The notes below the pieces were generated by a model that was given only the letters and a program-made list of their open reading frames with translations, did not search any database and was not told the DNA's origin. Position numbers and translations under genes: made by a program. A DNA stretch of 31,690 nt from DATNFP01 sp035606335. Its GTDB lineage: Bacteria > Bacteroidota > Bacteroidia > Chitinophagales > Chitinophagaceae. This document shows, piece by piece, positions 16,681 through 25,525 of this stretch. The DNA is taken from the NCBI GenBank assembly GCA_035606335.1, contig DATNFP010000045.1, positions 1 through 31,690 of the forward strand. Reading direction: 5' to 3'. Position 1 is the stretch's first letter. Every line of letters starts with the position of its first letter.

Positions 16681-18041
16681 TATTGTAGTACTATTTTTCT
16701 TGTAACTGTGCCACCAGAGAAATTGCATTGAACAAAATAAATGCCTTTGCTCATTTCAGAGAGGTCGATAGTATATAAGCTTTGTGTTTTATCCTTTGTA
16801 TCTATTAGACGGACACACTGTCCTAATGTGTTAACAACATTAAGAGATAATAAGTTTTCAGTAGAGGAGTTGAAATAAACATTTAGTCTTCCTGTTGTCG
16901 GATTAGGAGATATTGTAAAGTTATTGTTAGGCTGCACTTGTTCCACTGCAAGTATTTCAGGGTGTTGTGTTAATGAATAAGATTCACCCCCTGGCTGAAC
17001 ATTCGATTGCATCACCGCAGCCTGGTCGAGCGTAAATAGATGCATGCAATCATCATCGCTATAATCCATGTAGTTCATGAACATGATGCCATTTCCCGTA
17101 GTATCGCAAACATCATATTTTGGAAATGAGGGACAACCATAAGTTTCATTGGCCTGGGGTGGGGTATCAGCTATACCATCATCAGCACCGCCCACGTCCC
17201 AAGGACATAGACCGCCGTCATCACCCCATACATGCCATATCTCAAAATAATGACCTAATTCGTGTGTTAGAGTTCTGCCGAGAGTTATGTTTGCAACGTA
17301 ATATTGCGTTGCAGCGGTTTGTACACCAAAAGCACCATAATTTAGTACCACACCGATTTCGTCATTAGGTATACCATACTCCGGAGCTAATAAATTTGAT
17401 ATTGTCATACCCAATATGGTCGAAGAAGCACCTCCATCAAGTGTATTTATTACCCAGACATTTATATATTTTGTTGGGTCCCACTGATCTACTCCCCCAC
17501 TTGAAGTATGTTTTACTCCACTAAATGCTTGACCAGAACCTGGATCTCCTGAAAAATTAAAACCACTTGCCGTAGTAGTGATAATCTCATAGCCTGGGCA
17601 GCTTTTACCATCAGGTGTCACCTTTGCAAAACCAAAATGAATACCTACGTTAGCATATAATGGTTTAAATCCGCTTGGTATCTTATAGCTGTCGCCGTTT
17701 AGTGCATTGTAATCCCTGTTAATAACTACCATTTGGGAATCCAGTCGTTGTTCTATGCCCGGTACGCCGCCCAATTGAGTAATTTGGGATGCATTTAATA
17801 CAATGTGAAAAATAATTGGTATAGCTGATGCTGTGCTTGTAGTTTTTTCTGCGATGTTTAATTTTTTATAGGCTTCTACCCGCGACATCTGCTGTTGCCG
17901 TAATTCTTTTAAGGTTTCCATGAATTCCGGGTTTTTAGCAGTCATTATAGCATTTAGCTTTTCTATACCACATTTTCCCTGAGCCATGGTATTTGCATAG
18001 CACACCAGCACACCAAAAACAACCAGTAAAGCCTTCTTCAT
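16680..18041 (-). CDS. Secreted M43-type zinc metalloprotease with T9SS sorting domain
   Basis: The 453-residue protein has a signal peptide (to about residue 20, NTMAQ) and a pro-region. The M43/pappalysin-like catalytic domain carries HELGHYFEIWH at 260-270, whose three histidines and Glu261 form the zinc site, and a Met-turn (GIMFMNYMDYSDDDC) further on. The C-terminal 75 residues (ISPNPTTGRLNVYF ... GIYFVQCNFSGGTVTRKIVLQ) are a type A T9SS sorting domain, so the enzyme should be secreted or surface-anchored. In the metzincin motif HExxHxxGxxH the glycine is replaced by Glu267 (codon GAG, one transition from GGG). This may alter the active-site turn. It is followed without a gap by mqnE. 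Confidence 0.9.
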   Translation of the reverse strand: MKKALLVVFGVLVCYANTMAQGKCGIEKLNAIMTAKNPEFMETLKELRQQQMSRVEAYKKLNIAEKTTSTASAIPIIFHIVLNASQITQLGGVPGIEQRLDSQMVVINRDYNALNGDSYKIPSGFKPLYANVGIHFGFAKVTPDGKSCPGYEIITTTASGFNFSGDPGSGQAFSGVKHTSSGGVDQWDPTKYINVWVINTLDGGASSTILGMTISNLLAPEYGIPNDEIGVVLNYGAFGVQTAATQYYVANITLGRTLTHELGHYFEIWHVWGDDGGLCPWDVGGADDGIADTPPQANETYGCPSFPKYDVCDTTGNGIMFMNYMDYSDDDCMHLFTLDQAAVMQSNVQPGGESYSLTQHPEILAVEQVQPNNNFTISPNPTTGRLNVYFNSSTENLLSLNVVNTLGQCVRLIDTKDKTQSLYTIDLSEMSKGIYFVQCNFSGGTVTRKIVLQ

Positions 18042-18111
18042 TAAGTAATGCTATTTATACAAAAGTATAATAAAAAAATCTAACAAAATCAAATGTCTAT
18101 ATTGGCTTTTC

Positions 18112-18714
18112 CTATTTTGTTTTCCGGCTGTTTATTTCGTCCCGGATATTGATGGCTCTTACATAATCCTCCTGTTCTAACACTTGTTGTAGCAGCTTAT
18201 TAAGCTCGTCAAGAGTCATATTTTTCAGGTCTTTGTCTATGCTGGCCTTTGTAGATGGTAAAGATGTTGATTTGGCTTCGGCAGGCTCACTTGGGTTATC
18301 TGTTTGATCCAGATATAGACCGGCTGTTTCTAATATATTTTCGTAGGTAAATATCCGGCAATTAGCACGTACTGCCAAAGCGAGTGCGTCAGATGTACGG
18401 GAGTCAATTTCTATAGTTTCACCATCGTTTTGGCATACTAAACGGGCAAAAAATATACCTTCTTCCAATTTATATATAACAACTTCCTGTAAATCGATGT
18501 TGAAAGTCGTCATAAAGTTGGCAAAAAGGTCATGGGTAAGAGGGCGGCTGGGTTGCATACGTTCCAAAGCCACAGCGATAGCCTGGGCTTCGAACCCCCC
18601 AATAACGATAGGTAAACGCCTTAAGCCGTTTACCTCGCCGAGTACTACTGCGTATGAATGTGTTTGTGTTATACTATGGGATAGGGCCACTATTTCCAGT
18701 TCTATTTTTTTCAT
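18112..18714 (-). CDS. Bifunctional nuclease (BFN/DUF151) domain protein with UVR motif
   Basis: The 200-residue protein opens with the BFN domain (about 1-135): LPIVIGGFEAQAIAVALE near 34-51, RPLTHDLF and a DSRTSDALALAVR block, all family hallmarks. A linker rich in Ser/Pro follows, then a UVR motif near the C-terminus (LLQQVLEQEDYVRAINIRDEI). The BFN-plus-UVR layout is common in Bacteroidota. Founding members of the family showed RNase and DNase activity; the biological target is not known. It lies on the same strand as the protease and mqnE but is separated by 70 bases, so co-transcription is uncertain. Confidence 0.93.
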   Translation of the reverse strand: MKKIELEIVALSHSITQTHSYAVVLGEVNGLRRLPIVIGGFEAQAIAVALERMQPSRPLTHDLFANFMTTFNIDLQEVVIYKLEEGIFFARLVCQNDGETIEIDSRTSDALALAVRANCRIFTYENILETAGLYLDQTDNPSEPAEAKSTSLPSTKASIDKDLKNMTLDELNKLLQQVLEQEDYVRAINIRDEINSRKTK

Positions 18715-18780
18715 TACTTAGTCAATCTTTCTATCAAGTATGATTTGTGAAGGTAATGATTTTTCTAAAAAAACATTATA

Positions 18781-21297
18781 TCAAAACAACGTCGGCGCTT
18801 CGTTCTCACTGGCTGTTTCTCCGTCTTCTGAAACCAGGGAGATCTCCTTTAGATCGCTGCCTGCTATGCGGGCACCAATGGTTTTCCAGCCTGTAATATC
18901 AATGGTTTCACTAAGTGCAATTTCTTCTTCCACTAATTCGGATTTTTTCTTGCCTGTCTTTAGTAAAACGATAGGTTCTGGTTGAGTAGTCACTAACTCC
19001 AAGCGATTTCCTTCACCTTCTTTTATAAATAAATACCTGTTTTTAAGTGTTTGAGATTCTACAATAAATCGCTTTGCGTTATATTGATTTGATTTAGCAT
19101 CGAAATATATTGCGCTTATAACTTCAGCAGGTTTAAATTTCTCTATTAACACGATATTATCTATATCATACCTGTTACTTAATTCAAAATCAGTCAATTC
19201 GTAGGTTCCATCTTTATAAAAGGCAATCACCCGGTCATTCTCTTCAAATCTGCCTAATAAGATCCCATTTCCATCTTTATTTAATCGTCCGACCGTATCA
19301 TCAAACCATATTTTAGGCGCTGACAAAGTAGAGCGTCCTTTCTCTTTAAATTTTACTCCTTTAACAGGGTACTTTGTCACCTGGTTTCCGCCCGCATTAC
19401 GGTTTTTTATTTCTAATTCTTCAAAATAAAAGTCAAATGTTTTATTACGTGCCTTACTACCTGGGGAAAGTGTAATGGTTACAACTTCTGCTTCTCCATT
19501 AGAGTTAGCACTAAAATATAGCGACTTGCTATTGGGGTTGCCTTTTGTCAGGTCGTACTCTTTGTCTCTTGTGATGCCAGTTACATTAAATCTTTTTGCA
19601 TAAGCGATACCTGTTTTTCCATCCAGGTATATCATATTATAGGTGGTACGTTCATCATTTTTCTGAAAAACAGCTATATATATGATGTCTTTGCCAACAA
19701 ATGATTTGTCCGCAACTTTTGTAATTACCATTTTCCCATCCTTGCGAAAAACAATAATATTATCAAGGTCAGAGCAATCAAAAGCAAATTCATCTTTCTT
19801 AATACCGGTACCGATAAAACCTTCTTTGTAGTTTACATACAACTTGGTATTAGCTATTGCTGCAGTTATTGCTTGTATAGTTTCAAAAGGACGTATCTCA
19901 GTCGCTCGCTCGCGGCCTTTACCATATTTTTTCAATAGTCCTTCGTAATACCTTACAGCGTAGTCAGTAAGATTGGCAATATTATTTTTAGTTTCTGCTA
20001 TTTCTGCTTCTACACCCTTTATATGCTCATTTGCTTTAAACCCATCGAATTTTGAAATACGCTTGATGCGGATCTCAGTCAGCTTTACAATGTCCTCTTG
20101 CTTTATCTCGCGTTTGAACTGCTTTTTATATGGTTTTAATCCTTTGTCTATTGCTGCCAGCACACCTTCCCAGGTAGTCTCTTCTTCAATGTCGCGATAG
20201 ATGCGTTTCTCAATAAAGATTTTCTCAAGAGATGAATAATGCCAGTCATCTTCCAACTCTCCCAATTTTATCTGTAACTCCTGGAGCAATAGGTTTTTTG
20301 TATTTTCAACAGAGTGTCTCAATATAGTGCTGGCCCCAACAAAATGAGGCTTGTCATTAATGATAACACAGGCATTAGGAGAAATAGATATTTCGCAATC
20401 TGTAAATGCGTACAGAGCATCTATCGTCTGGTCAGTAGATACGCCCGGTGCCAACTGTATAGATAGCTCAACATTTTTGGCGGTATTATCTGTAACACTC
20501 TTTATTTTTATTTTACCATTATCATTCGCTTTTAAAATGCTATCAACAAGTTGAGTAGTAGTAACGCCGTAGGGTACATCTTTAATGATTAAAGTTTTTT
20601 TATCTACTTCCTCTATGTGCACACGCACTCTTACTTTTCCGCCCCTGGCTCCATCATTATAATTGCTTGCGTCTACCATACCTCCAGTAGGAAAATCCGG
20701 GTATAACTCAAACTTTTTACCTTTCAGATGTTTAATAGAAGCCTCTATTAGCTCGCAAAAATTATGAGGTAATATTTTGGTAGAAAGTCCAACCGCTATG
20801 CCATCCGCGCCCTGCGCAAGAAGCAGTGGGAATTTCATAGGCAGTGTCACCGGCTCATTTTTGCGACCATCGTAGCTTAATTGCCAATTTGTAGTTTTGG
20901 CATTAAAGGCCACCTCGAGTGCAAATTTTGATAATCGTGCCTCTATATACCTTGCTGCTGCAGCACTGTCACCTGTGCGCACATCTCCCCAGTTACCTTG
21001 TGTTTCTATCAATAGGTCTTTTTGTCCTATGCTCACTATTGCATCACTGATAGAAGCATCTCCATGTGGATGGTATTGCATTGTCTGGCCGATCACATTA
21101 GCAACCTTGTTAAAGCGGCCATCATCCATTTCCTTCATTGCGTGCAATATGCGCCTTTGCACGGGTTTTAGCCCATCCTCTACTGCCGGTACTGCACGTT
21201 CTAATATTACATAGCTGGCATAGTCCAGAAACCAGCTTTGATACATTTCACTAATTAAAACTGAGCTTTGTTCTGAATGGCTGTTCTGTTCTGACAT
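18781..21297 (-). CDS. parC: DNA topoisomerase IV subunit A (ParC/GyrA family)
   Basis: The 838-residue protein has the topoisomerase II A-subunit breakage-reunion domain with the catalytic Tyr117 in AAARYIEARLS, the HPHGD block at 76-80, and a C-terminal region with degenerate beta-pinwheel blades. The GyrA box is not evident, which favours the ParC role (chromosome decatenation). Bacteroidota A subunits of this kind are often labelled gyrase/topoisomerase IV. The partner B-subunit gene is not in the window; the next gene upstream is divergent. In the quinolone-contact region the sequence is HPHGDASISDA: the Ser that follows HPHGD in E. coli ParC/GyrA is Ala81 here, while the acidic residue is kept as Asp85. 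Confidence 0.93.
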   Translation of the reverse strand: MSEQNSHSEQSSVLISEMYQSWFLDYASYVILERAVPAVEDGLKPVQRRILHAMKEMDDGRFNKVANVIGQTMQYHPHGDASISDAIVSIGQKDLLIETQGNWGDVRTGDSAAAARYIEARLSKFALEVAFNAKTTNWQLSYDGRKNEPVTLPMKFPLLLAQGADGIAVGLSTKILPHNFCELIEASIKHLKGKKFELYPDFPTGGMVDASNYNDGARGGKVRVRVHIEEVDKKTLIIKDVPYGVTTTQLVDSILKANDNGKIKIKSVTDNTAKNVELSIQLAPGVSTDQTIDALYAFTDCEISISPNACVIINDKPHFVGASTILRHSVENTKNLLLQELQIKLGELEDDWHYSSLEKIFIEKRIYRDIEEETTWEGVLAAIDKGLKPYKKQFKREIKQEDIVKLTEIRIKRISKFDGFKANEHIKGVEAEIAETKNNIANLTDYAVRYYEGLLKKYGKGRERATEIRPFETIQAITAAIANTKLYVNYKEGFIGTGIKKDEFAFDCSDLDNIIVFRKDGKMVITKVADKSFVGKDIIYIAVFQKNDERTTYNMIYLDGKTGIAYAKRFNVTGITRDKEYDLTKGNPNSKSLYFSANSNGEAEVVTITLSPGSKARNKTFDFYFEELEIKNRNAGGNQVTKYPVKGVKFKEKGRSTLSAPKIWFDDTVGRLNKDGNGILLGRFEENDRVIAFYKDGTYELTDFELSNRYDIDNIVLIEKFKPAEVISAIYFDAKSNQYNAKRFIVESQTLKNRYLFIKEGEGNRLELVTTQPEPIVLLKTGKKKSELVEEEIALSETIDITGWKTIGARIAGSDLKEISLVSEDGETASENEAPTLF

Positions 21298-21397
21298 TTG
21301 TTCCTCTGTAGTTAATTATCGGGCAAGATATTTAAAGTGGCAACAACTATTAGTGTTTTTTAAGCACATTTTCACATTTAAATTATCTAATGAGCCG

Positions 21398-21431
21398 CAA
21401 ATTTATCTCTCTTCTCACAATTTTACCCAAT
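21398..21431 (-). promoter_or_regulatory. Candidate promoter for parC
   Basis: On the minus strand TAAATTTG (21405-21398) matches the Bacteroidota -7 consensus exactly. ATTG (21431-21428) lies 22 bases upstream as a near -33 element. It predicts a leader of about 95 bases before the parC start. Confidence 0.5.
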
Positions 21432-21499
21432 TTAAAATAATGACAGTTGTTTTATTTTTATAATGTTTACCATTACTTTTATAGCAAAATTTTTAATGC

Positions 21500-22099
21500 A
21501 TGAAAACTATACTGTATGTAGCGACTGTTGCTACAATATGTCTTACGATCTCAACAACCTTTGCCCAAAAAGTAAGGCTGCGCGATGGCAAGGTTGATGA
21601 TTTGAAAAATATAACAAAACTGAATGTGAAGTTTGACTACAGTGACATGACTGTAGGCAAAAAATCTGAAAAGGACTATATAGCCGACAAAAAACAGGAT
21701 TATAACAATAATGAAGCAGGAAAAGGTGATGCATGGGAAAAATCATGGGTGGCAGATAGGGAGGGGCGTTTTGAACCAAGATTTAAAGAGGAATTCGAAA
21801 AGCAGTCAGGCATAGACATTGGAGATTATCCTAAAGAAAAATATACACTTGTAGTTAAAACCAAGCATAGCGAACCTGGTTTCAATGTCGGGGTTATGAG
21901 GCACAATGCAGAAATAGATTGTGAAGCAATGCTTGTAGAAACAGCCAATCCAAATAATGTAGTAGCAAAACTTGATATTGATAATTGCCCAGGCCGAACT
22001 TTTTTTGGCAACGATTTCGATACCGGCGAACGTTTACAGGAGGCCTATGCCGTAGCCGGTAAAGGATTGGGCAAATACATCAAAAATGAGGTAAAATAA
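21500..22099 (+). CDS. Secreted protein of unknown function
   Basis: The 199-residue product has a clear signal peptide (MKTILYVATVATICLTIS, cleavage after FAQ at about 22) and no further membrane segment or lipobox, so it should be periplasmic or exported. The mature part is rich in Lys, Asp and Glu, with DWEKSWVADREGRF-like acidic/basic alternation near the middle, a YTLVVKTKHSEPGFNVG strand region and a C-terminal AYAVAGKGLGKYIKNE helix. I do not recognise a named domain. It is divergent from parC and converges on the gene at 22110 with only 10 bases between stops. It is probably a conserved Bacteroidota protein of unknown role. Confidence 0.8.
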   Translation: MKTILYVATVATICLTISTTFAQKVRLRDGKVDDLKNITKLNVKFDYSDMTVGKKSEKDYIADKKQDYNNNEAGKGDAWEKSWVADREGRFEPRFKEEFEKQSGIDIGDYPKEKYTLVVKTKHSEPGFNVGVMRHNAEIDCEAMLVETANPNNVVAKLDIDNCPGRTFFGNDFDTGERLQEAYAVAGKGLGKYIKNEVK

Positions 22100-22109
22100 T
22101 GACGATTTA

Positions 22110-22634
22110 TTATTCAGTAGTTGCAGGCAATTCAATCTTTGATGCAAGCCAGCTTTTGTGCATGGGTATGAGCCAGTTCTTCAGCAATTCTTTTTTAGTA
22201 GCAATTACGTTATTAAATAATAAGGTGTCTTTATTAATAAAGCCTTTATCTATTGCATATTGTACCTGGTGTAGCGGTAGCATTTGTGCCTTATTATTTA
22301 CCAGGAAAGTTATCACTAAGCGGTCGAACATATTTACATCATATTGTCTTTCTATGCTCTTTACTATCCGCACTGAACTATCGGTGCTGCAACCACTCAC
22401 ATGCACATCCGTTTCATCAGCAATAATGACGATAAACTGTTTGAACAGCAATTTTGCCCATCCTTTTACCGGCTCACTATGAGCTTCCCATTGTGCATAA
22501 AAATGATACAATTGCTCATTTATTTCTTTTTCCTCTTTTTCAATAAAAGGTCGGCTAGCCTGGTATATCCATACACGCGCATTATCTGCAAAGTCCGCAG
22601 GTATAATGTTTATCAGTTCTTCTTGCATTTGCAT
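22110..22634 (-). CDS. Conserved Bacteroidota protein of unknown function
   Basis: The 174-residue protein is soluble with no signal peptide. It contains ARVWIYQASRPF near residue 19, EWEAHSEPVKGWA-like Trp-rich sequence near 49, and VSGCSTDSSVRIVKSIE near 79. Homologues are widespread in Bacteroidota and sometimes labelled as ABC-transporter ATPase, but I see no Walker A, Walker B or signature motif, so that label is not supported. It is the last gene of a minus-strand run led by the iron-sulfur redox pair, with 14 bases separating it from the gene before. Confidence 0.8.
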   Translation of the reverse strand: MQMQEELINIIPADFADNARVWIYQASRPFIEKEEKEINEQLYHFYAQWEAHSEPVKGWAKLLFKQFIVIIADETDVHVSGCSTDSSVRIVKSIERQYDVNMFDRLVITFLVNNKAQMLPLHQVQYAIDKGFINKDTLLFNNVIATKKELLKNWLIPMHKSWLASKIELPATTE

Positions 22635-22648
22635 GCTGCAAAGTTACG

Positions 22649-23269
22649 TTAGAATTTATTGGTAAAAACTATATCTGGATCATTATTAGGATTGTATATG
22701 GTCAACCATTCTTTTAGCTTCTTGCCCATTATTTCATAATGTCGGGTTGCAGGCATCAGGCTAAAGCCCGAAGTGGTGAAATGACTGTTTATTAAAATCT
22801 GTTTATCATCAGCAATAAATATCATTACCTCTCTTATATCTTTACGGTTATTCATGCTTTTGCTCACTATCTGAAATACATCAGGTGCATTCGGATGGCG
22901 ATATATGATCAGGTTCTGTATCTCAAGGAACTTTTCAATGATTTGCTGATTTTCATAAGAAAAGAAAGGTGTAGGAATATTAATGAACTTTAATGTTTTA
23001 GGATAACGGAAAAGTGAAACTATAGTAGGAATGTATAGAATGGTGAGAAAATAAGTGAAGTACAGATTTTTATGTGTGGTAGCTGGTACAATTACGTTAA
23101 GCCATAGTATAAGAGCAACAAGGAAAACAGCAGGTATAAGTTTCAGTACCAGAATTGTTCTTGTCCTTTTATTAAGAGGATAGCGCTTATGCTTTTTTAT
23201 ATAAGCCAGATCCTCTATTAATTTTTTATTCCACTGTGGTCCTTCTGAATACGGGGGTAATGATTTCAT
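22649..23269 (-). CDS. Two-helix membrane protein of unknown function
   Basis: The 206-residue protein has a basic N-terminal region (IKKHKRYPLNKRTR), two adjacent membrane helices at about 46-68 and 75-92 (LIPAVFLVALILWL; FTYFLTILYIPTIVSLF), and a soluble C-terminal domain of about 110 residues with HFTTSGFSLMPATRHYEIMG. I do not recognise the C-terminal domain. It is the third gene of the run that begins with the Fe-S membrane protein, 15 bases after the CCG-domain gene, so a role alongside that redox complex is possible but not shown. Confidence 0.8.
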   Translation of the reverse strand: MKSLPPYSEGPQWNKKLIEDLAYIKKHKRYPLNKRTRTILVLKLIPAVFLVALILWLNVIVPATTHKNLYFTYFLTILYIPTIVSLFRYPKTLKFINIPTPFFSYENQQIIEKFLEIQNLIIYRHPNAPDVFQIVSKSMNNRKDIREVMIFIADDKQILINSHFTTSGFSLMPATRHYEIMGKKLKEWLTIYNPNNDPDIVFTNKF

Positions 23270-23284
23270 AGGGATGACTATATC

Positions 23285-24064
23285 TTAAGCCAATGATTGC
23301 GCCACAAGTTCAGCAATATCCAGCACCTTTACCTCATCTTCTTTTTCCTTGTTCTTTACGCCATCACTGAGCATTGTCATACAGAAAGGGCAGTTGGATG
23401 CAATGATATTAGCACCGGTTTCAATAGCTTCAGCAGCTCGCTCAAAGTTTATCCTGGTAGTACCCGCTTCCTCCTCCTTGAACATTTGCGCACCACCTGC
23501 ACCGCAACACAAACCATTGCTACGGCAGCGTTTCATTTCTATAAGCTCAGCATCCAATGCCTGCAACACTTCTCTCGGAGCATCATATATTTTATTACCT
23601 CTGCCTAAATAACAACTATCATGATAAGTGATTTTCTTGCCTTTAAAGCTGCCACCTTCTTTCATCTTCACACGTCCCTCATTTATCAGTTGCTGCAGGA
23701 AGGTAGTATGGTGCATTACCTCGTAATTGCCACCCAAAGCAGGATACTCATTTTTGAAAATATTAAAACAATGAGGACAAATAGTAACTACTTTTTTAAT
23801 GCCATAATTATTCAGCGTATGGATATTATTATAGGCCATCATCTGGAAAAGGAATTCATTGCCTGCTCTTCTTGCCGGGTCGCCGGTACACATTTCTTCC
23901 TTGCCGAGAATGGCAAATTTTATCCCAACCTTATCCAGTATTTGTGCGAAAGCCTTAGTAATTTTTTGTGCCCTTTGGTCGAAGCTGCCGGAGCATCCTA
24001 CCCAGAAAAGTACCTCAGGTGTCTCGCCACTGGCTGCATATTCAGCCATACTTTTTATCGTCAT
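23285..24064 (-). CDS. CCG-domain (Fe-S)-binding protein, HdrB/GlpC-like
   Basis: The 259-residue protein has two cysteine-rich CCG domains. The first holds WVGCSGSFDQRA near 22-33 and TICPHCFNIFKNEYP. The second holds YHDSCYLGR, RCRSNGLCCGAGG and SNCPFCMTML. These resemble the heterodisulfide-reductase subunit B / glycolate-oxidase iron-sulfur subunit family, where CCG domains hold an unusual [4Fe-4S] cluster that handles two-electron chemistry. There is no signal peptide; it should sit on the inner face of the membrane. It starts 23 bases after the stop of the membrane Fe-S protein gene, and the two almost certainly form one redox complex. Donor and acceptor are unknown, with menaquinone a reasonable guess. 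Confidence 0.92.
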   Translation of the reverse strand: MTIKSMAEYAASGETPEVLFWVGCSGSFDQRAQKITKAFAQILDKVGIKFAILGKEEMCTGDPARRAGNEFLFQMMAYNNIHTLNNYGIKKVVTICPHCFNIFKNEYPALGGNYEVMHHTTFLQQLINEGRVKMKEGGSFKGKKITYHDSCYLGRGNKIYDAPREVLQALDAELIEMKRCRSNGLCCGAGGAQMFKEEEAGTTRINFERAAEAIETGANIIASNCPFCMTMLSDGVKNKEKEDEVKVLDIAELVAQSLA

Positions 24065-24087
24065 CGTAATATTTTTTATTTAAGGGC

Positions 24088-25410
24088 TTATGAATTAAGT
24101 TCTTCAGCCCATTTATCACGCTCATCCGGACTAAATTTCCAGGGAGCCATATTGTTTTCTATATTTCCAAACATCAGGTTCCATTCCTGTGGTGCATTGC
24201 TTTCTTCCATAACCAATGAACGGCGCAACTGCAGAATAATAGAAAGCGGATTGATAGAAACCGGGCAAGCTTCCACACATGCCTGGCAAGTGGTGCAGGC
24301 TCTTAGTTCTTCAACAGTTATATAATCATTCACAAGAGTTTTCCCATCGTCCTGGAAAGTTTTATTTGCATCTATATTTCTGCCTATTTCCTCCATTCTG
24401 TCACGTGTATCCATCATTATTTTACGTGGAGAAAGTTTTTTTCCTGTAAGGTTTGCAGGACAAACCGCCGTGCATCTGCCGCACTCCGTACATGAGTAAG
24501 CATCCATCAGGTTTTTCCAGCTTAGGTCAGGTACATCCTTAGCACCGAATCGCTGATGTGTTTGTTCGCCGCCTGCCGCAGGCGCTTTATCGGGTTCCAT
24601 CATATACAGCACTTCATTCTGTATCTCCGGCATGTTTTTCATTTCGCTTGGAGGAAGTAATGGACCATAATAAGCATTCGGGAATGCCAGTATAATATGA
24701 AAATGCTTAGAGTAGGGGAGATAGTTAAGAAAAAGGAATACTCCCAAAATATGCAGCCACCAGCACGTACGCTCCAATCCAATCAGTGAACCATCCGATA
24801 AGCCAGCGTACATAAACGTAAAATGATTGCTTATCCAGAATGGAGCAGTAGTAGTATAATGTTCTATATGCCGGCTTTGTAATATCAGATCCGTGGTATT
24901 CATGGTAAGGAACAGGCCCATCAATATTATTTCAGTAATAAGGATCACATTGGCATCTTCACGTGGCCAGCCATTCAATTCCTTCATGTTTAATCTTCGT
25001 ACTCTTAATATATTCCTGCGAATAAGGAATATGGCACAGCCTACTAATACCAGTATGGCCAATATCTCAAAACATCCAATTAATACCGCATACAGACCAC
25101 CCAACATTGGAGCAAAAAGCCTGTGATTTCCGGAAATGCCATCGAGGAATATTTCAAATATCTCGATGTTTATTATGATAAAGCCTGCGTAAACGGCAAG
25201 GTGTAATAAAGCGGGTATTGGTTTTTTAAACATCTTTTTTTGCCCTAATGCGAGCAAAAACATATTTTTCCAACGTTGGGGCTTATCGTCGCTTATATCT
25301 TCATCTCTTCCTAAATTAATATTTCTTCGTATTTGACGAACTTTCCTGGTGAAAAAATAGATGGCAGCAGCAGCGCAAATAATAAAAAGTATCTGTTGGA
25401 TAAGATGCAT
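24088..25410 (-). CDS. Membrane-bound 4Fe-4S dicluster electron-transfer protein
   Basis: The 440-residue protein begins with a membrane helix (LIQQILFIICAAAAIYFF). Several more helices follow, with a NarI-like arrangement, to about residue 250 (histidine-bearing segments such as LLHLAVYAGFIIINIE). After these comes a soluble domain with two ferredoxin motifs, CTECGRCTAVCPAN (about 317-330) and CTTCQACVEACPVS (about 371-384). The domain order is a fusion of an HdrE-type haem/quinone-binding membrane part and an HdrC-type ferredoxin part. With the CCG-domain protein encoded next it would form a membrane complex exchanging electrons with the quinone pool. It is first gene of a four-gene minus-strand operon. 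Confidence 0.92.
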   Translation of the reverse strand: MHLIQQILFIICAAAAIYFFTRKVRQIRRNINLGRDEDISDDKPQRWKNMFLLALGQKKMFKKPIPALLHLAVYAGFIIINIEIFEIFLDGISGNHRLFAPMLGGLYAVLIGCFEILAILVLVGCAIFLIRRNILRVRRLNMKELNGWPREDANVILITEIILMGLFLTMNTTDLILQSRHIEHYTTTAPFWISNHFTFMYAGLSDGSLIGLERTCWWLHILGVFLFLNYLPYSKHFHIILAFPNAYYGPLLPPSEMKNMPEIQNEVLYMMEPDKAPAAGGEQTHQRFGAKDVPDLSWKNLMDAYSCTECGRCTAVCPANLTGKKLSPRKIMMDTRDRMEEIGRNIDANKTFQDDGKTLVNDYITVEELRACTTCQACVEACPVSINPLSIILQLRRSLVMEESNAPQEWNLMFGNIENNMAPWKFSPDERDKWAEELNS

Positions 25411-25473
25411 GAAGCAACTGATTTGAAGCCCGAAAATAGTTGGTTTTATGCTAAAAACATAGTTTGCAAACTT

Positions 25474-25506
25474 ATTGTGTCTTTAACAAAAAATTGTTTA
25501 GGTTTG
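25474..25506 (+). promoter_or_regulatory. Candidate promoter for the gene at 25526
   Basis: TAGGTTTG at 25499-25506 matches the Bacteroidota -7 consensus exactly. ATTG at 25474-25477 lies 21 bases upstream as a near -33 element. The -7 element ends 19 bases before the ATG. Confidence 0.5.
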
Positions 25507-25525
25507 ATGGAAAGGAAATAGTGCA

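Noticed and set aside
22099..22482. Plus-strand frame starting at the stop of the secreted protein gene
   Set aside because: It is antisense to the conserved gene at 22110 and has the Cys/Ser/Leu-rich look of a shadow frame.
22110..22634. ABC transporter ATPase label for the 174-residue protein
   Set aside because: No Walker A, Walker B or ABC signature sequence is present.
23621..24325. Long open frame (234 codons) on the plus strand
   Set aside because: It is antisense to the CCG-domain and membrane Fe-S genes, whose cysteine motifs are intact; the plus-strand product has no coherent features.
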